From positions 1 to 43,122 of the forward strand of contig CAJTYD010000014.1 in NCBI GenBank assembly GCA_910583775.1: a stretch of 43,122 nt of DNA, in the 5' to 3' direction. The translations under genes were made by a program, and so were the position numbers. Source of the stretch: an uncultured Muribaculaceae bacterium. Lineage in GTDB: Bacteria > Bacteroidota > Bacteroidia > Bacteroidales > Muribaculaceae. This document shows positions 25,178 to 33,358 of this stretch, in pieces (within the stretch, counting starts at the first letter, position 1; each line of letters starts with the position of its first letter). The notes under the pieces are model-generated. The model made no database searches. It was not told the DNA's origin and was given only the letters and a program-made list of their open reading frames with translations.

Positions 25178-26230
25178 ATGGATAACAATCAGACAGAAAT
25201 ATCCACATTGGGAGAGTTCGGCCTTATCGACAGGTTGACGAAGGATTTTCCGCTAAAGAATGATTCTTCAAAGGTAGGTGTCGGTGATGATGCTGCAGTG
25301 CTCTCATACGGCGATAAGGACGTGCTCGTCACGACAGATCTTCTGCTTGAGGGGATACATTTCGATCTGAGATACGTGCCGCTGAAGCATCTTGGCTATA
25401 AGGCGGCGGTGGTGAATTTCAGCGATATCTATGCCATGAACGGCACTCCGCGTCAGATCACGGTCAGCCTTGGCGTCTCGAGCCGTTTCACCGTCGAGCA
25501 TATCGATGCCCTTTATTCGGGAATAAGGCTCGCGTGTGAGATTTATGGCGTCGATCTCGTAGGAGGCGACACGTCGGCTTCGGTGACAGGGCTTGTGATC
25601 AGCATCACCTGTATCGGCGACGTAGAGAAGGACAAAGCTGTTTTCCGAAGCGGCGCACAACCGACCGACCTTATCTGTGTCAGTGGAGATCTCGGAGCAG
25701 CCTATATGGGGCTGCAGCTACTCGAGCGTGAGAACAAGGTGGCGGCCGAAAGCGGAAATAAGGATTTCCAGCCTGATTTTGCCGGAAAGGAATATATAAT
25801 CGAGCGTCAGCTGAAACCCGAGGCCAGAAGAGATATAATACAGATGCTTGCAAAAGAGGGAATCAGGCCTACCGCGATGATGGATGTCAGCGACGGCCTG
25901 TCTTCCGAACTGTTGCATATCTGCAAGGATTCAGGAGTGGGATGCCGCGTCTATGAAGACAGAATCCCGATCGATTATCAGACTGCAGTAATGGCCGAAG
26001 AGCTTAACATGAATCTGGTGATGACCGCGATGAACGGCGGAGAGGATTATGAGCTCCTTTTCACAGTCCCGCTTGTGGATAAAGAAAAAATAGAGAAACT
26101 GAATGGCGTCTCGATGATCGGGTATGTCACCAAGCCCGAACTCGGAGCTGCGATGGTGAGCCGCGACGGCGGCGAGATTCCAATCCGCGCTCAGGGCTGG
26201 AACGCTTTCACTTCGGAAACAGAATCCTGA
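25178..26230 (+). CDS. thiL: Thiamine-monophosphate kinase
   Basis: The 350-residue enzyme phosphorylates thiamine monophosphate to the diphosphate, the last step of thiamine synthesis. Its start GVGDDAAVL (about 35-43), TTDLLLEGIHFD, VNFSDIYAMNGTPRQ, GGDTSAS and MMDVSDGLSSEL match the ThiL/PurM superfamily with the metal-binding aspartates. Ends in a terminator at 26288-26325. Confidence 0.95.
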   Translation: MDNNQTEISTLGEFGLIDRLTKDFPLKNDSSKVGVGDDAAVLSYGDKDVLVTTDLLLEGIHFDLRYVPLKHLGYKAAVVNFSDIYAMNGTPRQITVSLGVSSRFTVEHIDALYSGIRLACEIYGVDLVGGDTSASVTGLVISITCIGDVEKDKAVFRSGAQPTDLICVSGDLGAAYMGLQLLERENKVAAESGNKDFQPDFAGKEYIIERQLKPEARRDIIQMLAKEGIRPTAMMDVSDGLSSELLHICKDSGVGCRVYEDRIPIDYQTAVMAEELNMNLVMTAMNGGEDYELLFTVPLVDKEKIEKLNGVSMIGYVTKPELGAAMVSRDGGEIPIRAQGWNAFTSETES

Positions 26231-26287
26231 TATGTGAACTCTGTAGTTTTATAGAAGGAGACGCTTATAATATATTGTAATTTACGG

Positions 26288-26325
26288 GTGGATGCAATCG
26301 GTTTAATGGTTGCATCCACTTTATT
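26288..26325 (+). terminator. Terminator after thiL
   Basis: Perfect 10-bp stem GTGGATGCAA / TTGCATCCAC with a 12-nt loop, then TTTATTAT. Confidence 0.85.
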
Positions 26326-26404
26326 ATAAGTAAAATTAAGTTTTCATACCGATGCAATAAATATTATTTAACAGAGAAGATTACCTCGTTAAGTTAATAA
26401 ATAT

Positions 26405-26412
26405 TATTTTTG
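26405..26412 (+). promoter_or_regulatory. Possible promoter of the bat operon
   Basis: TATTTTTG, 72 nt before moxR; only a TTAC at 26381-26384 is at the right distance for -33 (20 nt). Confidence 0.4.
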
Positions 26413-26484
26413 CATTTCAAAAGCAGGAAAACGATGATTTTTCTGTTATTATATTGTGAATAATTTTATCTACTCATAAACAAT

Positions 26485-27480
26485 ATGGAGGAAACAATCA
26501 ATATCAGGGAACTAAATGACCTTATTGCGTCAAAGAGCAATTTTGTTAATATGATCCGTACAGGAATGGATCGTCGTATCGTCGGACAGAAACATCTTGT
26601 CGATTCATTGCTCATAGCGTTGCTCTGCAACGGGCATGTTCTTCTCGAAGGTGTTCCGGGGCTTGCCAAGACCCTGGCCATAAAGACTCTTGCAAGTCTT
26701 GTGAATGCCAAATACAGCAGAATACAGTTTACGCCGGATCTTCTTCCTGCTGATGTTTACGGAACACAGATATACAGCATAAAGAAAGAGACTTTTGAAG
26801 TTAAAAAGGGTCCTGTTTTTGCTAATTTCGTTCTTGCGGACGAGATCAACCGCGCTCCGGCAAAAGTTCAGAGTGCTTTGCTTGAGGCAATGCAGGAGCG
26901 TCAGGTAACGATCGGCGACGAGACCTTCAAGCTTCCGGAGCCTTTCCTCGTGATGGCGACCCAGAACCCGATCGAGCAGGAGGGAACGTATCCTCTTCCC
27001 GAAGCTCAGGTGGACCGTTTCCTTTTGAAAGTCATCATCGGCTATCCCAACAAAGAGGAGGAGAAGCAGATCATCCGCCAGAACATCAAGGGAGAGCTTT
27101 CGCCCGTCACTCCGGTGATCGATCCCCGCGATATTCTCGAGGTTCAGAAGATTGTCGAGAAAATCTATCTCGATGAGAAGATCGAGAATTACATAGTCGA
27201 TATAGTGTTCGCCACACGTCAGCCCTCGAAATTCGGCTTGAACGACCTTCAGAGCATAATCTCGTTCGGAGCCTCTCCGCGTGCTTCGATCAGCCTGGCG
27301 CTTGCGTCGCGCGCCTACGCTTTCCTTCAGGGAAGAGGCTATGTGATTCCCGAGGATGTGCGTTCGGTATGTCATGACGTGCTCCGTCACCGCATCGGAC
27401 TTTCTTACGAGGCCGAGGCCAACAATATCAGCGCCGATGAGGTGATTACAGATATTCTTGATAAGGTGGTAGTTCCTTAA
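26485..27480 (+). CDS. MoxR family AAA+ ATPase
   Basis: 331 residues. Walker A GVPGLAKT at 56-63, Walker B VLADEINRAP, sensor-type ATQNPIEQEGTYPLPEAQ, and the arginine-finger region QVDRF are complete. MoxR ATPases work with VWA-domain partners as chaperone-like remodelers, here most likely with the DUF58 and the Bat VWA proteins encoded after it. First gene of the nine-gene bat operon. Its stop codon lies inside a 22-bp copy of the repeat (27477-27498). The antisense frame 26605-27390 is a shadow. Confidence 0.95.
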   Translation: MEETINIRELNDLIASKSNFVNMIRTGMDRRIVGQKHLVDSLLIALLCNGHVLLEGVPGLAKTLAIKTLASLVNAKYSRIQFTPDLLPADVYGTQIYSIKKETFEVKKGPVFANFVLADEINRAPAKVQSALLEAMQERQVTIGDETFKLPEPFLVMATQNPIEQEGTYPLPEAQVDRFLLKVIIGYPNKEEEKQIIRQNIKGELSPVTPVIDPRDILEVQKIVEKIYLDEKIENYIVDIVFATRQPSKFGLNDLQSIISFGASPRASISLALASRAYAFLQGRGYVIPEDVRSVCHDVLRHRIGLSYEAEANNISADEVITDILDKVVVP

Positions 27481-27498
27481 GGAACAAGCTCTTAATTT
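27477..27498. repeat. 22-bp repeat fragment over the moxR stop codon
   Basis: TTAAGGAACAAGCTCTTAAT plus TT is identical to 1558-1579 of the composite repeat. The TAA stop of moxR (27478-27480) is part of it and the next ATG begins directly after it, so the whole gap between the two operon genes is repeat sequence. Confidence 0.75.
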
Positions 27499-28380
27499 AT
27501 GGATGCCAACGATTTAATAAAGAAAATAAGGAAGATCGAGATAAAATCCCGCGGATTGAGCCAGAACATATTCGCGGGAGAATATCATACAGCATTCAAG
27601 GGCCGCGGAATGATCTTCTCGGAGGTCAGACCCTATCAGCCCGGAGATGACGTCAGGGATATTGACTGGAATGTCACAGCCCGTCAGAACAAGCCTTTCG
27701 TGAAGGTCTACGAGGAGGAGCGTGAGCTGACGGTGATGCTCCTTATCGATGTGAGCGGAAGCCGTAATTTCGGCGCCGTAGGCGAGGAAAAGAAGGAGAT
27801 GATGGCGGAAATCGCCGCTACCCTTGCTTTTTCGTCGATTACGAATAACGATAAGGTGGGCGTTATCTTCTTCAGCGACAAGATCGAGAAATTCATTCCT
27901 CCGCAGAAAGGCAAGAAGCAGATCCTTCTGATTATCCGGGAAATCCTGAACTTCGAGCCCGAAAGCCGGGGAACGAATATCGATATCGTGCTCCAGTTTA
28001 TGACCAACGTGCTTAAAAAGCGTTGCTCGGCTTTTCTGATCAGCGATTTTATCGATGACCATGATTATTTCAAGAGCCTTTCGATTGCAAACAGGAAGCA
28101 TGATGTCGCCGCTCTTCAGGTTTATGATTACCGTGATGCGGAGCTTCCCGACGTCGGCCTTATCCGCGTCAGGGACATGGAGACGGGAGAGGACCGCTGG
28201 TTCGACACGAGCTCGTCTTCCGTAAGAAAGAAATACGCCAAGGCGTGGTATGACCGTCAGCAGAAACTTGCATCGGTGATGACGCGAAGCGGCGTCGATA
28301 TGGCATCTATCGCCACCAATGAGGATTTCATTAAGGCGTTGCTCGGGTTGTTCCGTCGTCGCGCCACTCCCCGCCGATAA
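27499..28380 (+). CDS. DUF58 domain protein (VWA-like)
   Basis: 293 residues with the DUF58 signature: RPYQPGDDVRDIDWNVTARQ (about 48-67), KVYEEERELTVMLLIDVSGS, where D-V-S-G-S is a VWA MIDAS metal site. Typical MoxR partner; cytoplasmic. It is 18 nt after moxR. Next gene starts 75 nt downstream. Confidence 0.93.
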   Translation: MDANDLIKKIRKIEIKSRGLSQNIFAGEYHTAFKGRGMIFSEVRPYQPGDDVRDIDWNVTARQNKPFVKVYEEERELTVMLLIDVSGSRNFGAVGEEKKEMMAEIAATLAFSSITNNDKVGVIFFSDKIEKFIPPQKGKKQILLIIREILNFEPESRGTNIDIVLQFMTNVLKKRCSAFLISDFIDDHDYFKSLSIANRKHDVAALQVYDYRDAELPDVGLIRVRDMETGEDRWFDTSSSSVRKKYAKAWYDRQQKLASVMTRSGVDMASIATNEDFIKALLGLFRRRATPRR

Positions 28381-28455
28381 TCCATATCGAATCAAGGTAA
28401 GTGTTCAAATTCGAATACCTGCTTCTGGAAATCATTTGTTGATTTTTGAAGAATC

Positions 28456-29550
28456 ATGATGATTATTCAAAGTTTTAAGATGCGAGAAAAGTTTAAAATA
28501 TTATTATGCCTTATGCTGCTTTCGGTAACGACGGCGGCAGTTGCCGCTTCCGGAAGGACTCTGGTAAAGGCAAAGCTCGATTCCACGGTTCTTCTGATGG
28601 GAAAGATCACTCACATAGATCTTTCTCTTCAGCAAGACAAGAATATAAAGGGTAAATTCCCTATTTTTTCTCAGATAGGACAAAACGGTATAATTTCTGT
28701 CTGCGGGGATAGCGTTGAATTCAGGGCTCCCGTGAAAATCGATACCGTGATCGACGGCAGTCGCATGACTGTCAGTATGAGAATCCCCGTGCAGTCGTTT
28801 GATTCCGGATATTACCAGCTTCCGGAGTTCATTTATGTCTCCGGCAGCGACACTGCAAAATCAAATAAGCTCGCGTTGAAGGTCGTGCCCGTGAATGTTT
28901 CGGCGAATGATCCTATCGATGACTATGCTAACGTTTCCGATCCGGAAAATTCCTCGATATTCGATTCCCTCCCCGACTGGGTCGTGAATTACTGGTGGAT
29001 AATCCTTATTGTCCTTCTTCTGATTGCGGCTGCCGTCTATGCTTATAGAAAATATCGCAAGGACGGTACTCTCATAGGCAAAAAGCCTCAGCCCACTCCA
29101 TACGAAGTGGCCATCACGTCTCTTCGCCAGCTTAAGGAGAAAAAACTCTGGGAGCAGGGAATGGAGAAGGAATATTTCACCGATCTTATAGATATCTTAA
29201 GAACATATCTTTACGGACGGTTCGGAATTAACGCCATGGAGATGACTTCCCGTCAGATTCTTGCCGCTCTGGCCAATAACAAGGAGTGTCACGACAAGCG
29301 CGATTATGTAAGGCAGATTCTGATAATGGCGGATTTCGTGAAGTTCGCCAAAGTACGCCCGCTCCCTGACGATAACGTGGCGGCATACGACAACGCACTG
29401 AAATTCGTTGAGCAGACCAAGCCGGTAGTTGTTGAAGATGAAGAGGCCAAAGAGGGAGCTTCTGCTGTCTCACAGCCTAATCCTGTGAAGAAATCCTTAA
29501 AAAACAGGAAATTCAGAATAGGATCTAACAAGAAGGGAGGTAAGTCATGA
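28456..29550 (+). CDS. DUF4381-like Bat operon membrane protein
   Basis: 364 residues: N-terminal signal-like segment (about 12-30), an extracytoplasmic beta-rich part (31-165), a membrane helix (about 178-198, WWIILIVLLLIAAAVYAY) and a cytoplasmic helical part to the end with the DUF4381-like tract ELKEKKLWEQGMEKEYFTDL-type helices. ATG at 28456 or 28480 cannot be decided. The position between DUF58 and the first VWA gene matches other MoxR operons. Its 3' end overlaps the next start by 4 nt (ATGA). Confidence 0.8.
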   Translation: MMIIQSFKMREKFKILLCLMLLSVTTAAVAASGRTLVKAKLDSTVLLMGKITHIDLSLQQDKNIKGKFPIFSQIGQNGIISVCGDSVEFRAPVKIDTVIDGSRMTVSMRIPVQSFDSGYYQLPEFIYVSGSDTAKSNKLALKVVPVNVSANDPIDDYANVSDPENSSIFDSLPDWVVNYWWIILIVLLLIAAAVYAYRKYRKDGTLIGKKPQPTPYEVAITSLRQLKEKKLWEQGMEKEYFTDLIDILRTYLYGRFGINAMEMTSRQILAALANNKECHDKRDYVRQILIMADFVKFAKVRPLPDDNVAAYDNALKFVEQTKPVVVEDEEAKEGASAVSQPNPVKKSLKNRKFRIGSNKKGGKS

Positions 29551-30524
29551 TGTTGAAATACCCGGGCTTTTTATTCCTGTTTTTATTGTTTATCCCTCTT
29601 GTGGTGTGGTATTTATGGAAATGGAAGAATTCCAGCCCTTCAATGGGGATGTCGACCATATCGGCTTTCAGGGGGGTAAAGACTTCCTGGAAGGTATGGC
29701 TGATGCATTTCTGTTTTGCTCTTGAACTTCTTGCGATCGGTGGAATCATCATCGCGTTGTGCCGTCCGCAGACTCACGACTCCATGAGCACGTCAAGAGT
29801 GGAGGGGACGGATATCGTGCTCGCTCTCGATGTCTCGAGCTCAATGCTTGCAACGGATCTTCAGCCTACAAGGTTTGACGCCGCCAAAGAGGTGGCCCAG
29901 AAGTTTGTGGGTCAACGAACCAACGACAATATAGGTCTCGTAGTGTTTTCGGGCGAAAGTCTTTCCCTGATGCCGCTCACCAATGACCGCGCCGCCATCA
30001 CGAATGCAATCAGCGGCATAAAGAGCGGTATGCTTAACGACGGAACTGCTATCGGCGATGGGTTGACAAGCGCCATCAACCGGCTGATTTCCGGAAAGGC
30101 GAAATCAAAGAGTGTAATTCTTTTGACCGACGGCACCAACAATGCCGGCGATGTGGCTCCTTCGACGGCCGCTCAGATCGCAAAGCAGAAAGGTATAAAG
30201 ATCTACACCATAGGTGTCGGAACAAACGGATCGATCAGTATAACCGATCCTTACGGCTTTTCGACGACTACCATGGAGACGAAGATCGACGAGACTACAC
30301 TCAAGAGTCTTGCCAAATCCACAAACGGCAAATATTTCAGAGCTACCGATTCGAGGATGCTCCGAGATATATTTGACGAGATCGACAAACTTGAGAAAAC
30401 CACTCTCGACGTCAATAACTATACACAGACCGAGGAAAATTTTATGCCCTGGATCTTGTTGTCGATATGTGCTTTATCCCTTTATTTGCTGATAAGATAC
30501 ACTCTGCTTCGGAGAATCCCTTAA
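29547..30524 (+). CDS. batA: VWA membrane protein BatA
   Basis: 325 residues: two N-terminal membrane helices (about 5-21 and 51-72), a VWA domain with a complete MIDAS (D-V-S-S-S in LALDVSSSML, the Thr in DGTAIGDGL, and Asp in LLTDGTNNAGD) and a C-terminal membrane helix (about 302-321). Family: Bacteroides aerotolerance protein A; in B. fragilis the bat genes were linked to aerotolerance. The VWA part sits outside or inside the membrane depending on helix count; by analogy periplasmic. Confidence 0.92.
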   Translation: MMLKYPGFLFLFLLFIPLVVWYLWKWKNSSPSMGMSTISAFRGVKTSWKVWLMHFCFALELLAIGGIIIALCRPQTHDSMSTSRVEGTDIVLALDVSSSMLATDLQPTRFDAAKEVAQKFVGQRTNDNIGLVVFSGESLSLMPLTNDRAAITNAISGIKSGMLNDGTAIGDGLTSAINRLISGKAKSKSVILLTDGTNNAGDVAPSTAAQIAKQKGIKIYTIGVGTNGSISITDPYGFSTTTMETKIDETTLKSLAKSTNGKYFRATDSRMLRDIFDEIDKLEKTTLDVNNYTQTEENFMPWILLSICALSLYLLIRYTLLRRIP

Positions 30525-30566
30525 ACGAGGCTGAATCTTGATGCTGATACGTAAATAAATAAGACT

Positions 30567-31613
30567 ATGTTTAGTTTCGCATATTCAAATATATTATTGC
30601 TTCTTCTTCTCATTCCTATCTTCGTGGCGCTGTATGCATGGGCAAGATACGCGAGGAAGCGGAAACTGAATAAATTCGGAAAGAAGGACGTGATACGCTC
30701 GCTGATGCCCGACGTGTCGCCTTATAAGCCGCCTATCAAGATTTCTATCGAGATGGCTGCACTTGCGTTACTTATAATTGCTTTTGCGAGACCCTGGGGC
30801 GGTGTTAAGGACGAGAAGACCACAAAGGAGGGTATAGAGGTTATCATAGCAGTGGATGCTTCCAATTCAATGCTTGCCTCTGCCACAGATGACCCGGATG
30901 GCCCTCAGAGGATGCGGACGGCAAAACTGGTTCTCGAGAAACTTATAAACCGGCTTGATAACGACCGTGTCGGCCTTATCGTATACGCAGGTTCCTCCTA
31001 TACTCTTATTCCTGTCACCAACGACTACGTTTCGGCAAAGATGTTCCTGAACTCCATCGACCCGAGCCAGATATCGGATCAGGGCACTAACATCACTTCC
31101 GCGCTCCAGATGGCTACCGCTTCTTTCAGCGAGAATAGGAATATCGGTAAAGCCGTGATCCTTATCACTGATGCCGAGGAACTTGATGACCGGGAAGGAG
31201 TTATCAATGCCGCCAAGACAGCGGAGAAAAACGGTATTCAGCTTGATGTCGTCGGGGTCGGTTCGTCAACCCCGGTCCCTCTTATGGTGAACGGTTCGCC
31301 AATGATCGACGATTCCACCGGAGAGGTCGTAAAGACAGCCCTTAACGAGGATATAGCGGCAGATATCGCAAAGGCCGGAAAAGGCATTTATGTAAACGCT
31401 TCGAACGCCGATGCCTTAAGCGAGCTTGGCAAACAGCTCGATACGGTAAAAAAATCAGCCCTCGAGAGCAGCGTTTATTCCCAGCATGACGAATTATTCC
31501 CTATTTTCGCCTGGATCGCATTGGCTTTGCTGATCGTTAATATCCTTGTCCTTGACAGAAAGATCGGCTGGCTTGACAAATTCACATTCTTTAAAAAGGA
31601 AGAAAAGAAATGA
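30567..31613 (+). CDS. batB: VWA membrane protein BatB
   Basis: 348 residues, same plan as BatA: N-terminal helices (about 6-26 and 58-76), VWA with MIDAS D-A-S-N-S, Thr in DQGTNITSAL and Asp in ITDAEELDDREG, and a C-terminal helix (about 306-328). Overlaps batC by 4 nt (31610-31613). Confidence 0.92.
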   Translation: MFSFAYSNILLLLLLIPIFVALYAWARYARKRKLNKFGKKDVIRSLMPDVSPYKPPIKISIEMAALALLIIAFARPWGGVKDEKTTKEGIEVIIAVDASNSMLASATDDPDGPQRMRTAKLVLEKLINRLDNDRVGLIVYAGSSYTLIPVTNDYVSAKMFLNSIDPSQISDQGTNITSALQMATASFSENRNIGKAVILITDAEELDDREGVINAAKTAEKNGIQLDVVGVGSSTPVPLMVNGSPMIDDSTGEVVKTALNEDIAADIAKAGKGIYVNASNADALSELGKQLDTVKKSALESSVYSQHDELFPIFAWIALALLIVNILVLDRKIGWLDKFTFFKKEEKK

Positions 31614-32386
31614 GAACATTCAGAATTAAATATATTTTTATCGCTCTTTTATCGCTGATTGCTCTTGATTGTGGTTCTGCGGTAGCTCAGTCCGTCCGGG
31701 CTGAGCGACGCCTCATAAACGAGGGCAACAAGCTTTATAATGAGAGAAAGTTTGCTGAGGCTGCAAAAAAATATGAATCGGCGATCGGAGTGAATTCATC
31801 GTCGGCGGTAGGCCATTATAATCTTGGTCTCGCCCAGATAAAGCAGGTGACCAATCCTCAGGACACTACCCCGAAGTCGAAGAGCCTTCTCGACAATGCA
31901 AGAAAAAATCTTTCGAGTGTTGCCGCTATGGCAAAGGAGAAACCGGGACTTGCCTCCAAGGCCAATTATAATCTCGGTAACCTGGAATACAACCAGAAGG
32001 AATATAAAAACGCCATAGAGTATTACAAGCAGGCCTTGAGAATTGATCCTTCCGACAATTCCGCTCGAAAGAATCTCAGGATCGCTCAGAAGCAGATGCA
32101 GAATCAGGACCAGAACAAAGATCAGAATCAGGATCAGAACAAGGATCAGAATAAGGATCATAATAAAGACCAGAATCAAGACCAAAATAAAGATCAGAAC
32201 AAAGACCAGAATAAAAATCAGGACCAGAAGCAGGACCAGAAACAGGATAACAACATAAGCCCGCAGGTTGCCAACCAGATACTGCAGGCCGTCGACAACA
32301 AGGAAAACCAGACTCGCGCCAGAGTGAACCGGGCTTCCAAGGGTGATAAATCCAAAGGCGAGGGAGGCAGCAGAAAGAGATGGTAA
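31610..32386 (+). CDS. batC: TPR protein BatC with QNKD repeat
   Basis: 258 residues: signal peptide (1-27, ending AVAQ), TPR-like helices (about 35-160, for example ANYNLGNLEYNQKEYKNAIE), then a low-complexity block of Asn/Gln/Asp/Lys in four-residue steps (164-214), and a basic Arg/Lys tail. Likely periplasmic scaffold for the Bat proteins. The 3' end overlaps the next gene by 7 nt. Confidence 0.92.
   Translation: MRTFRIKYIFIALLSLIALDCGSAVAQSVRAERRLINEGNKLYNERKFAEAAKKYESAIGVNSSSAVGHYNLGLAQIKQVTNPQDTTPKSKSLLDNARKNLSSVAAMAKEKPGLASKANYNLGNLEYNQKEYKNAIEYYKQALRIDPSDNSARKNLRIAQKQMQNQDQNKDQNQDQNKDQNKDHNKDQNQDQNKDQNKDQNKNQDQKQDQKQDNNISPQVANQILQAVDNKENQTRARVNRASKGDKSKGEGGSRKRW
32099..32251 (+). repeat. 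12-bp tandem repeat inside batC
   Basis: About twelve imperfect units of the type CAG AAC AAA GAT coding Q-N-K-D variants. Synonymous changes between units show it is an old, protein-level repeat. Confidence 0.9.
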
Positions 32387-33336
32387 CGCGTTCTTTAAAA
32401 CGGATTATGAATCTGAACTGCTGTCTTAAAACAGTCGCGATTGTTTTGCTGATGATTTTTATTGTCGGAGATGCTTCTCGCGCGCAAGTACTTACTCCGG
32501 TGTCGAAAAAAGATAAGATATTCATAGATTACGAATTCAGTAAAAAGAAATTCTATGAGCAGGAGGGAACTTTTATTACTCTCTGGCTTTATTCTGTCAA
32601 TCCCGACATCGCTTTCGCAAACGAGGCTGAGCCTCCCTCACTCAATAAGGGGAAGTTCGCTTATGCATCGAAAGTACAGGATATGAGGCAGCCTAAAAAA
32701 GAAAGGGTAAAAGGTGTCGACTATTATGCATACCCTCTTTCTACATATCTTGTCACTATGAAGGAGCCGGGAAAATTCAGACTCCAGAACGGCAGTTATG
32801 AAGTGGGTATTAATGTTCCGGTTGTTTATCAGGATCAAATGTGGGGAGAACAACGTGGTTTCGAGACAAGATCGTTCCGTATCTCTCTCCCCAGTTCGGA
32901 GTTCCGCGTAAAGGAACTGCCGGTTGTCGAGGGAACCGGTAATTTCTCGGGAGCAGTGGGTAATTTTGAGATAGTTACTTCCATTCCCGAAGGGAACATC
33001 ATTCTTAACGAACCCTCGACAGTGATTATAACCGTCAGGGGCAACGGGCTTATCGGAAACGACATCCTGCCCGAATACAGGGAGGCTTTTGGAAACGGCA
33101 CCAAATTGAGGTCAGTTTCCGAGAATTCAAGAATGTTTTTTGATGGCAAGGATGTGGTGTCGGAGCTTGAGCTCGAATGCGAGTTTATACCTACCGATAA
33201 AGAACATTGTGAGATTGGAATCGTTTCGTTGGGGTATTTCAATCCCGAAACCGAGAAGTATGAGACCGCGCGGTCAGAACCGGTCCGTGTCAGCGTCAAA
33301 TCTCTCTCTGTCGAAAGAAGCGTACATGATATCTGA
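32380..33336 (+). CDS. Short BatD-like exported protein
   Basis: 318 residues: a signal-like helix (about 16-33), then beta-rich extracytoplasmic sequence with two parts resembling BatD, e.g. GNFEIVTSIPEG with YFNPETEKYET, the counterparts of GKFNISSQLKS and YFNPQTGKYET in the next gene. Unlike full BatD it has no C-terminal membrane helix or cytoplasmic tail, so it is probably released in, or anchored otherwise to, the periplasm. Start at 32380 or 32407. No frameshift or stop suggesting that it is a broken copy. Confidence 0.8.
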   Translation: MVTRSLKRIMNLNCCLKTVAIVLLMIFIVGDASRAQVLTPVSKKDKIFIDYEFSKKKFYEQEGTFITLWLYSVNPDIAFANEAEPPSLNKGKFAYASKVQDMRQPKKERVKGVDYYAYPLSTYLVTMKEPGKFRLQNGSYEVGINVPVVYQDQMWGEQRGFETRSFRISLPSSEFRVKELPVVEGTGNFSGAVGNFEIVTSIPEGNIILNEPSTVIITVRGNGLIGNDILPEYREAFGNGTKLRSVSENSRMFFDGKDVVSELELECEFIPTDKEHCEIGIVSLGYFNPETEKYETARSEPVRVSVKSLSVERSVHDI

Positions 33337-33358
33337 TAATTTAAATTGAATTGATAAC

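Noticed and set aside
26605..27390. Minus-strand frame over moxR
   Set aside because: Shadow of moxR; no domain.
27514..28395. 293-codon minus-strand frame over the DUF58 gene
   Set aside because: Exact shadow of the DUF58 gene, which has a full MIDAS and DUF58 motifs.
32099..32251. CRISPR-like regular repeat
   Set aside because: Period is 12 bp with no spacers, in frame inside batC; a protein repeat.
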